NCBI RefSeq assembly: GCF_001665625.1
Contig: NZ_LZSY01000087.1
Span: 1 to 64,000, forward strand
DNA: 64,000 nt
DNA from: Mycolicibacterium peregrinum
Lineage (GTDB): Bacteria; Actinomycetota; Actinomycetes; Mycobacteriales; Mycobacteriaceae
Reading direction: 5' to 3'
The position numbers were made by a program, and so were the translations under genes. Positions 32,998-41,753 of the stretch are shown here, piece by piece. The first letter of the stretch is position 1. The number at the start of each line of letters is the position of its first letter. The notes below the pieces were generated by a model. That model had not been told where the DNA came from. It searched no databases and saw only the letters and a program-made list of their open reading frames with translations.

Positions 32998-34260
32998 TCA
33001 GACGTGCTTGTAGATCGCGCCGTCCTTCATCACGAACCGGACGTCGAGCGTCGTCGCGATGTCGACGCTGGGATCGCCCGCGACGGCGATGACGTCGGCC
33101 AGGTAGCCCGGGGCCAGCTGCCCCAGCTCGTCGGCGGCATCGACCAACTCCGAGGCCACCAGGGTCGCGGCTTGCAACGCCTGCATCGGGGTCATGCCCC
33201 GCTCGACGAGCGCGCACAATTCCTTCGCGTTCTCGCCGTGCGGGACGGCCGGGGCGTCGGTGCCGCAGGCGATCCGGACCCCGGCGGCGATGGCCTTGGG
33301 AAGCATGGATTTTGCCCGGGGGAACACCTCGAGTGCCTTCTTGCGTAGCTCGGGGGCGATGCGGTCGATGGCCATGGCATCGGTGAGATAGGTGGTGGAC
33401 ACCAGGAACGTGCCGTGGTCGACCATCATCTGGATCGTCTCGTCGCTGGCCAGGAATCCGTGTTCGATGCAGTCGATGCCGGCGCGGATGCAGGCCTGGA
33501 TCGCGGTGTCGCCGACCGCATGGGCAGCGACCTTGACGCCTGCGCGATGGGCCTCGTCGGCGATCGCGGCGAACTCGGCATCGGAGTACTGCTGGGCGCC
33601 CGGCGCGGTGCTGTGGGACATCACGCCACCGGAGGCCGACACCTTGATCAGCTTGGCGCCGTGGCGGATCTGGTAGCGCACGCACGCGATGACGTCTGGA
33701 ACCCCGTTGGCGATGCCCTCGGCGATCGACAGCGGCATGATGCCCGGCGCCAGCCGCTGGAAGACCGTGGGGTCGAGGTGTCCGCCGTAGGGGGTGACGG
33801 CGTGGCCGGCCGGATAGATGCGCGGCCCTTGGTGCCAGCCCTGGTCGATGGCCCGCTGCAACGCAACGTCGAGCAGGTAGCCACCGGTCTTGACCATCAG
33901 GCCCAGGTTGCGGACCGTGGTGAACCCGGCGTCCAGCGTGGTGCGGGCGTTGACCGCGCCGCGCAGCGTCCGGTACGCCGGATCGTCCTGCACACCGTGC
34001 ATCGGGGTCGGCAGGCCGCCTGGGTTGCCCGGACCGCCGATCAGCAGGTTGAGTTCCATGTCCATCAGCCCGGGCAGCAGGGTGGCGTCGCCCAGATCGA
34101 TGACGGTGGCCGAATCCGGTAGTGGCTCTTCGGGGTTGATGGCCTTGATGCGGTTGCCCTCGACGACGACGACGGCCGGGGAGTGGACCTGGCCGGCAGC
34201 CACGTCGATCCAACGGGCGGCGCGAAGGACTGTCGTTTTCACGTTGTCGGTCTGGGTCAC
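32998..34260 (-). CDS. amidohydrolase-family protein lacking the HxH metal motif
   Basis: A 420-residue TIM-barrel amidohydrolase resembling the imidazolonepropionase/prolidase group. The carboxylated-Lys segment (KLIKVSASGG), HAVG, IEHG and GTDAP are in place. At the first strand, where PGLIDxHxH is expected, it reads PGLMDMELN, so Glu69 and Asn71 replace the two metal-binding His. It may bind one metal or a different one, or have changed chemistry. The GTG overlaps the small protein's stop by 4 bp, in the second Rieske operon. Confidence 0.82.
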   Translation of the reverse strand: MTQTDNVKTTVLRAARWIDVAAGQVHSPAVVVVEGNRIKAINPEEPLPDSATVIDLGDATLLPGLMDMELNLLIGGPGNPGGLPTPMHGVQDDPAYRTLRGAVNARTTLDAGFTTVRNLGLMVKTGGYLLDVALQRAIDQGWHQGPRIYPAGHAVTPYGGHLDPTVFQRLAPGIMPLSIAEGIANGVPDVIACVRYQIRHGAKLIKVSASGGVMSHSTAPGAQQYSDAEFAAIADEAHRAGVKVAAHAVGDTAIQACIRAGIDCIEHGFLASDETIQMMVDHGTFLVSTTYLTDAMAIDRIAPELRKKALEVFPRAKSMLPKAIAAGVRIACGTDAPAVPHGENAKELCALVERGMTPMQALQAATLVASELVDAADELGQLAPGYLADVIAVAGDPSVDIATTLDVRFVMKDGAIYKHV

Positions 34261-34586
34261 GGCACCGGCTCGGCGACGCAGTCCAACGATGTGGCACCGG
34301 AGTCGGGTACCCGTGGCTGTTTCCAGCACTCCACCGGGAACGACACTGTGATCATCGAATACAGCAGGTGCATCAGGTTGAGCACGTCCTCGGGCAAGGC
34401 GTCGAGGCTGAACTTGTCGCAGAAGCTGATCGCCTCCTCGGCCCGCGGCGTGATCGCGTCGTAGAAGGCCTGCATCTCGGTCATGGTGCTGGCCAACCGC
34501 TTGCTGTAGCGCTGCGGCTCGCTGGACAGGCACCAGTCCGAAAATTGTTCGAGGTCGGCGAATTCGGCCGGCAGTTTGACGCTCAT
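34257..34586 (-). CDS. small partner protein of Rieske oxygenase 2 (unknown family)
   Basis: A 109-residue paralog of the protein at 27622-27975, sharing WCL, RLASTM-EM-FYDA, PR-EEAI, CDKF-LD and DS near the end. It starts 4 bp after the Rieske stop with its own GGGAG, and its stop overlaps the amidohydrolase start. No known domain, signal peptide or membrane helix is seen. The repeated pairing with a Rieske gene suggests a subunit, chaperone or substrate adaptor of the oxygenase. Confidence 0.75.
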   Translation of the reverse strand: MSVKLPAEFADLEQFSDWCLSSEPQRYSKRLASTMTEMQAFYDAITPRAEEAISFCDKFSLDALPEDVLNLMHLLYSMITVSFPVECWKQPRVPDSGATSLDCVAEPVP

Positions 34587-34590
34587 CGGT

Positions 34591-35856
34591 TCACACTCCC
34601 GCGGTCTTGCGTTGGTAGTCCTCGATCCACGACGCCGTCTCCTTGTGCAGGTGACGCAGCAGGATCTCCTGATCGCACAGCAGGAACTCGTCGACCACCC
34701 GGGTCTCGATCGAGGTCTGGGTCGCTTCCAGGGTGTTGGCGTCCTGCAGGCCGTACTCCTTGAAGGAGACCGCGGCCAGTTCCTGGCCCAACCGCTCGCG
34801 CGGGGTGCGTGGCTGCGGGAAGTACAGCGTGCACTCGAAGGTGTGCGTGTTGAACGACGTCGGCCAGTAGTGGTAGGTCAGATACCAGCCCTGTCCCCAG
34901 AACAAGATGACGAAGTTCGGGAACAACTGGAACGAGTCCAGCCCCCACGGATCGCACTTGGCGGGGTTCAGCCCGGCCGGCATCTCGCCGAGATCGGGCT
35001 TCTCCCACGGTCCGAAAAGTCCGCTCTGGCAGATGTCTTCCATGGGCTTGCGCATCTCGTCCGGCATCTCCCAGGCGCGCACGCCAGACGTGCTCACCAG
35101 CCGGTGCGGCCCTTCGATCCGGTAGTGCGGGGCCTCGAAACCGGACTCCGCGGCGGCCTTGGAGTAAGCGGTGGGGGATTGGTTCGCGTGCAGGATGGGT
35201 GCGTGGTAGAACTCCTGGAAGGCGTCCATGTAGAGCTTCCAATTCGCCTTCACCTCAGAGCGATACGTGAATCTCGAGGTCATCTTGTCGAACGGGTAGC
35301 CTTCGAGATCGGTGATCATGGGGCCCAGGAATTCGCGCAGTGACTGCTCGGGCACCTTCGCGAAGTTGACGAAGATGAAACCTTCCCACACCTCGCAGTG
35401 CACGGGAACCAGGCCGTAGCGGCTCTTGTCCAGGTCGAAGAACTCTGCCTCCTGCTGGACGAAGGTCAGCTCACCGTCCAGGTCGTAGCGCCAGGCGTGG
35501 TACTTGCAGGTGAACTGCCGGCACACTCCACTGGTCTCTTCCAGCGGCATGTCGTCCCACACCAGCTTGTTGCCGCGGTGTCGGCAGACGTTGTGGAAGG
35601 CCTTGACCTCTCCGGACTTGCCTCGTACCACGATGATCGAGGTGTTGGCCGCCTTCATCTCCCGGGTGAAGTAGCTGCCCTTGCGTGAAAGCTGTTCGAC
35701 CCGGCCGACATTCAGCCAAGCGCGTTTGAAGATCGCCTTGCGTTCCAGCTCATAGATCTCCGGGCTGATCGAGTCTTCGTAGGACACCGGCCCGGTGCCG
35801 AGCTCCGGGTAGTGCTGAGTCCAGCTGCCTTCAGCCGGCTTGGGAAACCGAGCCAT
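34591..35856 (-). CDS. Rieske-type ring-hydroxylating oxygenase alpha subunit (canonical ligands)
   Basis: A 421-residue oxygenase alpha subunit. The Rieske [2Fe-2S] ligands are normal: Cys91-x-His93 (CRHRG) and Cys117-x-x-His120 (CKYHAW). The mononuclear iron motif is NWKLYMDAFQEFYHAPILH. It is paralogous along its whole length to the gene at 27978. GAGGAG precedes the ATG. Substrate is unknown; with no local beta subunit it is probably an alpha-only oxygenase, using the reductase at 30054 for electrons. Confidence 0.9.
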   Translation of the reverse strand: MARFPKPAEGSWTQHYPELGTGPVSYEDSISPEIYELERKAIFKRAWLNVGRVEQLSRKGSYFTREMKAANTSIIVVRGKSGEVKAFHNVCRHRGNKLVWDDMPLEETSGVCRQFTCKYHAWRYDLDGELTFVQQEAEFFDLDKSRYGLVPVHCEVWEGFIFVNFAKVPEQSLREFLGPMITDLEGYPFDKMTSRFTYRSEVKANWKLYMDAFQEFYHAPILHANQSPTAYSKAAAESGFEAPHYRIEGPHRLVSTSGVRAWEMPDEMRKPMEDICQSGLFGPWEKPDLGEMPAGLNPAKCDPWGLDSFQLFPNFVILFWGQGWYLTYHYWPTSFNTHTFECTLYFPQPRTPRERLGQELAAVSFKEYGLQDANTLEATQTSIETRVVDEFLLCDQEILLRHLHKETASWIEDYQRKTAGV

Positions 35857-35932
35857 GCCCGCTCCTCTGAGGTGTGGTTCGACCGATGATGCCGACATGG
35901 GGCTGCAATGCCGGCCAGGGGCTTCAGGCTCG

Positions 35933-35973
35933 ACGGTAGACGCCGGTTTCATCAATGACAAGTAGTTGATACT
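35933..35973 (-). promoter_or_regulatory. promoter of Rieske operon 2 with shared 20-bp box
   Basis: Minus-strand -35 TTGTCA (35956-35961) and -10 TACCGT (35933-35938) are 17 bp apart. The plus-strand box AATGACAAGTAGTTGATACT (35954-35973) covers the -35 and matches the reductase-operon box in 18 of 20 positions. Being between divergent genes, it can also control the aldehyde dehydrogenase. Confidence 0.65.
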
Positions 35974-36002
35974 CTGAGTTCGACTGAGGCGGGAGAGTCT
36001 GG

Positions 36003-37463
36003 ATGGATCAACATCTTGGGGAGTATCTCGGAATCGAGGCCGACTGGTCGCTCGACGGCGACGCTGCCGACACCGTGGAGGTGATCTCCCCGCACACCGA
36101 GCAACCCATCGCCCGGGTGGCGGCAGCCGGGCCCGCCGAGGTGGATGCGGCCGTCGCGGCCGCTCGTGCGGCCATCGACCACGGGCCGTGGCCACGCCTC
36201 GATCCGGCGGAGCGCATCGCGGCGGTGCGGCGCCTCGCCGAGGTCTACGCCGGGCGACGCGGCGAGATGGCCCAACTGATCTCGGCCGAGATGGGTGCGC
36301 CGATCACTTTCGCCCAACGGGCGCAGGTCGGACTGCCGACGATGATGATGTCCGCGTTCAGCGAGCTGGCCGAGACCTACCCCTGGCAGGAGACCCGCAC
36401 CGGGTTCTTCGGATCGGACATACGTATCCAGAGACAGTCGGTGGGCGTCGTCGCCGCCGTCGTGCCCTGGAACATGCCGCAGTTCCTGATCGTCACCAAA
36501 CTGGTGCCGGCGCTGCTGGCCGGCTGTGCGGTGGTGCTCAAGCCTGCACCCGAATCCCCGTTGGATGCACTGCTTTTAAGCGACATGCTCAAAGAGATCG
36601 GCCTGCCCGAGGGCGTCGTCTCCGTCGTCCAGGGGGATGCCGCCGTCGGCGCGCACCTGGTCGGTCATGCAGGCGTCGACAAGGTCTCGTTCACCGGCTC
36701 CAGCGCCGCGGGCCGGGCCGTCGCAGCCGCCGCCGCGGCCAACCTGACCAAGGTCAGCCTCGAGCTCGGTGGAAAGTCGGCGGCGATCATCCTCGATGAC
36801 GCCGACCCGGCGACGGTCGCGGCCGGGGTGCGCTCGGCCAGCCTGTCCAACAGCGGCCAGATCTGCAATGCGCTGACCCGCATCGTCGTCCCGGCCTCTC
36901 GGGAACGCGAATTCGTCGACGCCCTGGCCGACCGGATGAACGCACTCGTCGTGGGCGATCCTGCCGATCCCGCCACCGAGCTCGGGCCACTCGTGTCCCG
37001 ACGCCAACAGCAGCGCGTGCGCGACTACATCGACCTCGGCGGGCGCGAGGGTGCCCGGCTGGTCTGCGGCGGCACCGATCTGCCCGACGGTGTGGACACC
37101 GGCTGGTACGTCCGGCCCACCCTGTTCGCCGGCGCCGACAACTCGATGCGCATTGCCCGCGAAGAGATCTTCGGTCCCGTCCTCACAGTGATCGCATACC
37201 GGGACGAGGACGAGGCCGTCGCGATTGCCAACGACTCCGACTACGGACTGGCCGGCTCGGTGTGGACGGCCGATCCAGACCGGGGAATCGGGATCGCCGA
37301 GCGTGTACAAACGGGGACTTTCGGGGTAAACCAGGGGTACACCATGGATCCGTTTGCACCGTTCGGCGGTATCAAGGACAGCGGCTACGGCCGCGAACTC
37401 GGCCGTGAAGGGCTCGACGGGTACCTCGAGACCAAGTCCATCGCCGTCGCGGCCACCCGGTGA
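36003..37463 (+). CDS. NAD(P)-dependent aldehyde dehydrogenase
   Basis: A 486-residue aldehyde dehydrogenase. VVPWNMPQ, the cofactor loop FTGSSAAGR, the general base in LELGGKSA and the nucleophile in GQICNALTR are all present, as is EEIFGPVL. GGGAGA precedes the ATG. It is divergent from Rieske operon 2 and followed within 17 bp by an amidohydrolase, so it probably oxidises an aldehyde from the same pathway. Confidence 0.9.
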   Translation: MDQHLGEYLGIEADWSLDGDAADTVEVISPHTEQPIARVAAAGPAEVDAAVAAARAAIDHGPWPRLDPAERIAAVRRLAEVYAGRRGEMAQLISAEMGAPITFAQRAQVGLPTMMMSAFSELAETYPWQETRTGFFGSDIRIQRQSVGVVAAVVPWNMPQFLIVTKLVPALLAGCAVVLKPAPESPLDALLLSDMLKEIGLPEGVVSVVQGDAAVGAHLVGHAGVDKVSFTGSSAAGRAVAAAAAANLTKVSLELGGKSAAIILDDADPATVAAGVRSASLSNSGQICNALTRIVVPASREREFVDALADRMNALVVGDPADPATELGPLVSRRQQQRVRDYIDLGGREGARLVCGGTDLPDGVDTGWYVRPTLFAGADNSMRIAREEIFGPVLTVIAYRDEDEAVAIANDSDYGLAGSVWTADPDRGIGIAERVQTGTFGVNQGYTMDPFAPFGGIKDSGYGRELGREGLDGYLETKSIAVAATR

Positions 37464-37479
37464 TCGAGAGGGAATGACG

Positions 37480-38622
37480 ATGACCACTACTACGTCGCCC
37501 AGGATTCCTGCCGCCGAGCGCATCGCGGTGCGATGCGTCGATTCCGACGTGCATCCGGTGCCCCGACGGGGCGAGCTCGGTCAGTACATCCCCGAGCCGT
37601 GGCGGTCCCGATACTTCAACTCCCACGATGTCGGCGACCTGATCTACTACGACGCTCCCGACTATGCGCATGCCTACGCCATGCGCACCGATTCCTTCCC
37701 GTCCGACGGCGAATTCGCCGGCAGCGACCCCGATCTCGCGTTCCGGCAGCTGATCATGGAGGCCGGAGCGGATATCGCCGTCCTGGAACCAGCGGCATAC
37801 TCGGCCCACATTCCCGAGGCCAACCATGTGATGAACTGCGCGCTGAACGACTGGCAGGCCAATCACTGGCTCGACAGCCACAACAACTGGCATGAACGCT
37901 GGCGCGGATCCATCTGCCTGGCGGTCGAAGCGCCGGAGTTGGGGGCGCAGGAGATCGAGCGGTGGGCCGGTCATCCCTACATGGCGCAGATCCTGATCAA
38001 GGCCGAGCCGCGTCCGTCGTGGGGTGACCCGAAGTACGACCCGATCTGGGCCGCGGCCACCAAGCACGACATCACCGTGAGCTGCCACCTGTCCCGCGGC
38101 GAGTACGATGAACTCCCCCTCCCTCCGGTCGGGTTGCCCAGCTACAACCACGACTTCATGGTCACGTACTCACTGTTGGCGGCCAACCAGGTGATGAGCC
38201 TGATCTTCGACGGGGTTTTCGACCGGTTCCCGACGCTGCGCATCGTGTTCGTCGAGCATGCATTCACCTGGATCCTTCCCTTGATGTGGCGGATGGATGC
38301 CATCTACGCGGCCCGCAAGGGTTGGATGGACATCAAGCGCAAGCCCAGTGAATACGTCAAGGACCACATCAAGTTCACCACCCAGCCGCTGGATTACCCC
38401 GAGGACAAGACCGAACTGTCCCGGGCATTCGAGTGGATGGAGTGCGAGAAGATCCTGCTGTTCTCCAGCGATTACCCGCACTGGACGTTCGACGATCCCC
38501 GCTGGCTGGTCAAGCATCTGCCCGAACATGCCCGCGAGCCCATCATGTTCCGCAATGGCATCGAAACCTACAAGCTGCCCGAGACTGTTCCGGTGCTCGA
38601 GGGGCAGGTTCGGGTCTTCTAG
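37480..38622 (+). CDS. amidohydrolase-2 (ACMSD/LigW-like) family protein
   Basis: A 380-residue metal-dependent TIM-barrel protein of the amidohydrolase-2 family, which holds decarboxylases and hydrolases of ring-cleavage products. Metal sites visible are DSDVHPVP near the start (Asp-x-His), SCHLSRGE in the middle, VEHAF and SSDYPHW towards the end. ATG 37480 is preferred over ATG 37474 because GAGAGGG lies 7 nt upstream. Together with oxygenases and an aldehyde dehydrogenase it suggests degradation of a cyclic compound. Confidence 0.83.
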   Translation: MTTTTSPRIPAAERIAVRCVDSDVHPVPRRGELGQYIPEPWRSRYFNSHDVGDLIYYDAPDYAHAYAMRTDSFPSDGEFAGSDPDLAFRQLIMEAGADIAVLEPAAYSAHIPEANHVMNCALNDWQANHWLDSHNNWHERWRGSICLAVEAPELGAQEIERWAGHPYMAQILIKAEPRPSWGDPKYDPIWAAATKHDITVSCHLSRGEYDELPLPPVGLPSYNHDFMVTYSLLAANQVMSLIFDGVFDRFPTLRIVFVEHAFTWILPLMWRMDAIYAARKGWMDIKRKPSEYVKDHIKFTTQPLDYPEDKTELSRAFEWMECEKILLFSSDYPHWTFDDPRWLVKHLPEHAREPIMFRNGIETYKLPETVPVLEGQVRVF

Positions 38623-38627
38623 GACGT

Positions 38628-39662
38628 TCAGGCGAACTTCGTCACCACGGGCGGCAGGTCGAGCGTCGATCGTATGCCCGGAGCCGCTGCACATACCGCG
38701 GCGACGACGTTCACCGCGCGGTTCGCGGTGTATCCCGGTGTGGTCTCGGCCATCCGCTCCAGGGGTATCGGCATCCGCAGGGTGACTTCCAGTGGCGCGT
38801 CGCCGGCCACTGAGACATGCCAGCCGGTTTCCCGAACCTCCCAGGCCGGCTCGAGGTCGGTGGTGCAGTACCAGGTGGCGCGGAAGGCCAGCAGATCCTT
38901 TCCGCCACGTCTTCCCGCGATGGTGATGCGTTGTGCGGCAACGGTTCCAGCCTTGAGGGTGCCGGCGGCGATGTGGACTTCCCTTGGCGTGGCGGCCAAT
39001 TCGCCACGTGCGGTCACCTGCTCCAGCGGCAGTCCGACCGCATCGGCCAGCAGACGCAGCGAGGGACCGAAACTGGCTGCCAGATAGTCGGCGCGGAACT
39101 GGTCGAAGGGCGCCAGGTCGCGGCCGAATCCCATCAGATCGAATAGCAGCTCGGGGGAGTCTCGCTTGGACAGGTCGGCGTTCTCCTCGATCACGAGGCC
39201 ATCGAGTCGGCGCTCGATCGAGGTGAGTACCAGCGGAAGTGCCTCGGAGATGAACCCGGGACTGCTGCCCGTGCTGTGCGCCGATGCCCTTCCGGCCTGA
39301 CCGGCGGCTTCCACCCGGTCCCGCAGGTGTGGGTCCATGCTCGCGGGGTGATGGAACTGGCCGCAGGTCGCCACCACGTTGATGCCCGACTCCAGCAGCC
39401 GGCACACATCGTCGACGTCGAACGTGCGCGGCATGTAGAGCACACAGTCGGGGGACAGTGCCAGCACGTCCTCGATGCCGCCGGTGGCCCGCACGCCGAT
39501 CGGTGCCACGCCGCACAACTCACCTGCGTCGCGCCCGATCTTGTCCGCGCCGTAGACGTGGACGCCAACCAGGGTCATCGCGGGATGGGTGATGACCTCT
39601 CGCAGGGCCTTGAGACCGATGTTCCCGGTGGCCCACTGCACCACCTTCAGGTCGGCGCTCAT
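38628..39662 (-). CDS. DapB-like NAD(P)-binding dehydrogenase
   Basis: A 344-residue protein with an N-terminal Rossmann fold starting VVQWATGNIG, as in mycobacterial proteins labelled dihydrodipicolinate reductase-like and in 2,4-diaminopentanoate dehydrogenase. HSTGSSPGF lies near the middle. It is not the housekeeping DapB (too long). The ATG overlaps the molybdopterin oxidoreductase stop by 4 bp, so the two are made together; their joint substrate is unknown. Confidence 0.78.
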   Translation of the reverse strand: MSADLKVVQWATGNIGLKALREVITHPAMTLVGVHVYGADKIGRDAGELCGVAPIGVRATGGIEDVLALSPDCVLYMPRTFDVDDVCRLLESGINVVATCGQFHHPASMDPHLRDRVEAAGQAGRASAHSTGSSPGFISEALPLVLTSIERRLDGLVIEENADLSKRDSPELLFDLMGFGRDLAPFDQFRADYLAASFGPSLRLLADAVGLPLEQVTARGELAATPREVHIAAGTLKAGTVAAQRITIAGRRGGKDLLAFRATWYCTTDLEPAWEVRETGWHVSVAGDAPLEVTLRMPIPLERMAETTPGYTANRAVNVVAAVCAAAPGIRSTLDLPPVVTKFA

Positions 39663-41689
39663 CGGACCGTGTGCAGGCCGACGGGCACACCGGAGTAGCG
39701 CACCATGCCGGTCACCACGTCGATGTCGTCCTTGTCGGTCAGTTCGTTCACATTTGCCTCCACATGGCCATGCGGCACCGAGACTGCGCCGCGTCGGATC
39801 CCTGGATCGAGTTTCGCGACCCCGGTCATCTGTCCGTGGGCGTTACGTACCGTCACGGCCGCGCCGTCGACGACGCCGGCGGCGGCCCCGTCATCGGGGT
39901 TGATCAGCACGTCGGCGGTATCGCCGAGAAAGTCCAGCTGCGCGTTGAGCCGTCGCATCTGTCGACGGGGGATCAGCACCAGTGCCGCCGGATCCTTCAG
40001 TTGCGCCAACCGGTCAACGAGAAGCCGTGGTGCCACCCGCCATCCGCCCATCCGCTCGATGTGCCGGTCCACCCAGGGCGCGGGCAGTTCGCGGCCGGCA
40101 TCCACCCAGCCGGTCGCAGCCAGCTCCTCGAAGTCGCAGCGGGCCGCCGCCGTCAACCCGGCGAGCACTGTGTCATCAGGCTGGCCGGGATCGGCGATGT
40201 CGTGGCCGAGTCGTCGCCCGAGTTCGGCCAGAAACCACCACATTGATCGGCGGTCCCCGACGGCGGGCACCGCGGCCGGCGTGTGCTGGGCGGACACCCG
40301 CGAACTGAGCGCATCCCAGATCGTGATGTCCGGACGTTCCAACTGATCCTTGGTCGGCAATACGTGGGTCGACATCGCCACCGTTTCGTTGGCGATGATC
40401 TCGGTGGTGGCCAGCACCTCCAGCTTCGCCAGCGCCGGTCTGAGCGCGGTGGTGTTCGGGAACGAGGTGAGCAGGCTGCCGCCGAGGTTGATCAACGCGC
40501 GGATGTTGCCCGCCTCGATCTCGTCGGGCAGTGTCGCACAGGGCCATTCGTTCATGAACGACTGTGTCTCGGGCCGGCTGCGCGGGCCCGGACCGAACGA
40601 TCCGTCCGGCGGGGAGATCGGGAGTTCGAACATCTCGAGCTGATAGGAGAAGCCGGGATGAAACCAGAATCCGCCGGGCCGGTTCATCGAGCGGGTGAGG
40701 ATCATGATGACCCAGGCGAGCCACTGGGTGACGTTGGCCTTGTCCGCGGTCATGGTGACTCCGGTGCCCGTTTCGATCGCGATCCTTCGTGCGGCCAGCA
40801 CAGCCTGCCGGAAACCGCGCAGCTGCTCGGGGGGGAGGTCGGACAGTTCGGCGGTGCGCTCGAGCGTGAACGGTTCAACCGCGACGGCCAGCCGATCGCA
40901 GCCCTGGACCCGCACATCGGGATCGATTCCACGTAACAGGATTTCGCGTACGAGGTAGGCCAGCACCGCATGGTCGGTGCCGGGGCGCGGTGCCAGGTGG
41001 CCAGTTGCCAGCCGCGCGGTCTCGGTCCGGCGTGGATCGATGACCCACACCTGGCCGCGGTTGGCGATATCGCGCACCGTGCCGGTCGGATTGGGCACGG
41101 CGATGGCATGGCCGTGCGAGATCACGGGATTGGTGCCGATGAAAACCACGAAGTCGGCATTGTCGTAGTCGGGCCGGCCGGACAGTCCCACGAATCCGCC
41201 CACCAGATCCGAGATCAACGGCTTGGCGGTGCCGTCGATCGTCAGTGGGCTGAACCGGGCCGGGGTGCCGATGGCGGCATGCAACGCCTCGGCCACCCGG
41301 GTTCCGGTGGCGTCCATGCCGACACCCGTTCCGAAGAAGATGCCGACCGATGCGGGCCCGTGGCGGTCGATGATGCCTTCGAGGCGAGCACCGAGATCAT
41401 CGAGACACGTTGTCCAGGAGGTGTCCTGCAGCCTGCCGTCGATCCGCATCTGCGGCCGTTCGATCCGGTCGGGATGGTGGTGCATCTGCGGTAACGCGCG
41501 GCCCTTCGGGCATGCGTAACCCTTCGACAGCGGGTGGTCCCGATCGCCGCGAACCCGGGTCACGGTGTCGCCCTCGACGTCGATGAGGATCCCGCACACC
41601 GACGTGCAGATACGGCAGAAGCTCTTGACCGTCCGCACCGCGTCGCGCGTCGTGGTCGCCGACGGGTCGGGTCCCGTGATCCAGGTCAC
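39659..41689 (-). CDS. molybdopterin-dependent oxidoreductase with [4Fe-4S] site
   Basis: A 676-residue member of the DMSO-reductase family (bis-MGD). The N-terminal cluster motif Cys25-x2-Cys28-x3-Cys32-x27-Cys60 is complete, then FFGTGVGMDATGTR and the MGD-binding IGTNPVIS and VIDPRRTETA. The C-terminal domain has LNAQLDF and the usual cofactor-binding fold. No Tat signal and no partner iron-sulfur or membrane subunit is seen, so it is probably cytoplasmic. The start (GTG 41689) is uncertain. It is divergent from a TetR gene and coupled to the DapB-like gene. Confidence 0.85.
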   Translation of the reverse strand: MTWITGPDPSATTTRDAVRTVKSFCRICTSVCGILIDVEGDTVTRVRGDRDHPLSKGYACPKGRALPQMHHHPDRIERPQMRIDGRLQDTSWTTCLDDLGARLEGIIDRHGPASVGIFFGTGVGMDATGTRVAEALHAAIGTPARFSPLTIDGTAKPLISDLVGGFVGLSGRPDYDNADFVVFIGTNPVISHGHAIAVPNPTGTVRDIANRGQVWVIDPRRTETARLATGHLAPRPGTDHAVLAYLVREILLRGIDPDVRVQGCDRLAVAVEPFTLERTAELSDLPPEQLRGFRQAVLAARRIAIETGTGVTMTADKANVTQWLAWVIMILTRSMNRPGGFWFHPGFSYQLEMFELPISPPDGSFGPGPRSRPETQSFMNEWPCATLPDEIEAGNIRALINLGGSLLTSFPNTTALRPALAKLEVLATTEIIANETVAMSTHVLPTKDQLERPDITIWDALSSRVSAQHTPAAVPAVGDRRSMWWFLAELGRRLGHDIADPGQPDDTVLAGLTAAARCDFEELAATGWVDAGRELPAPWVDRHIERMGGWRVAPRLLVDRLAQLKDPAALVLIPRRQMRRLNAQLDFLGDTADVLINPDDGAAAGVVDGAAVTVRNAHGQMTGVAKLDPGIRRGAVSVPHGHVEANVNELTDKDDIDVVTGMVRYSGVPVGLHTVR

Positions 41690-41702
41690 CGAACGGAATG
41701 TA

Positions 41703-41746
41703 GTCAGTGGCAACAATGCTGTCAATGGCAACATTCTTGCTAGGGT
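41703..41746 (+). promoter_or_regulatory. tandem operator repeats and leaderless promoter of tetR
   Basis: Two direct repeats GTCAGTGGCAACAAT (41703-41717) and GTCAATGGCAACATT (41721-41735), 13 of 15 identical and 18 bp apart, lie before an extended -10 TGCTAGGGT (41738-41746). Transcription would start at the tetR ATG (41754). The repeats are likely bound by this TetR and control both divergent genes. Confidence 0.55.
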
Positions 41747-41753
41747 TCCTGGC

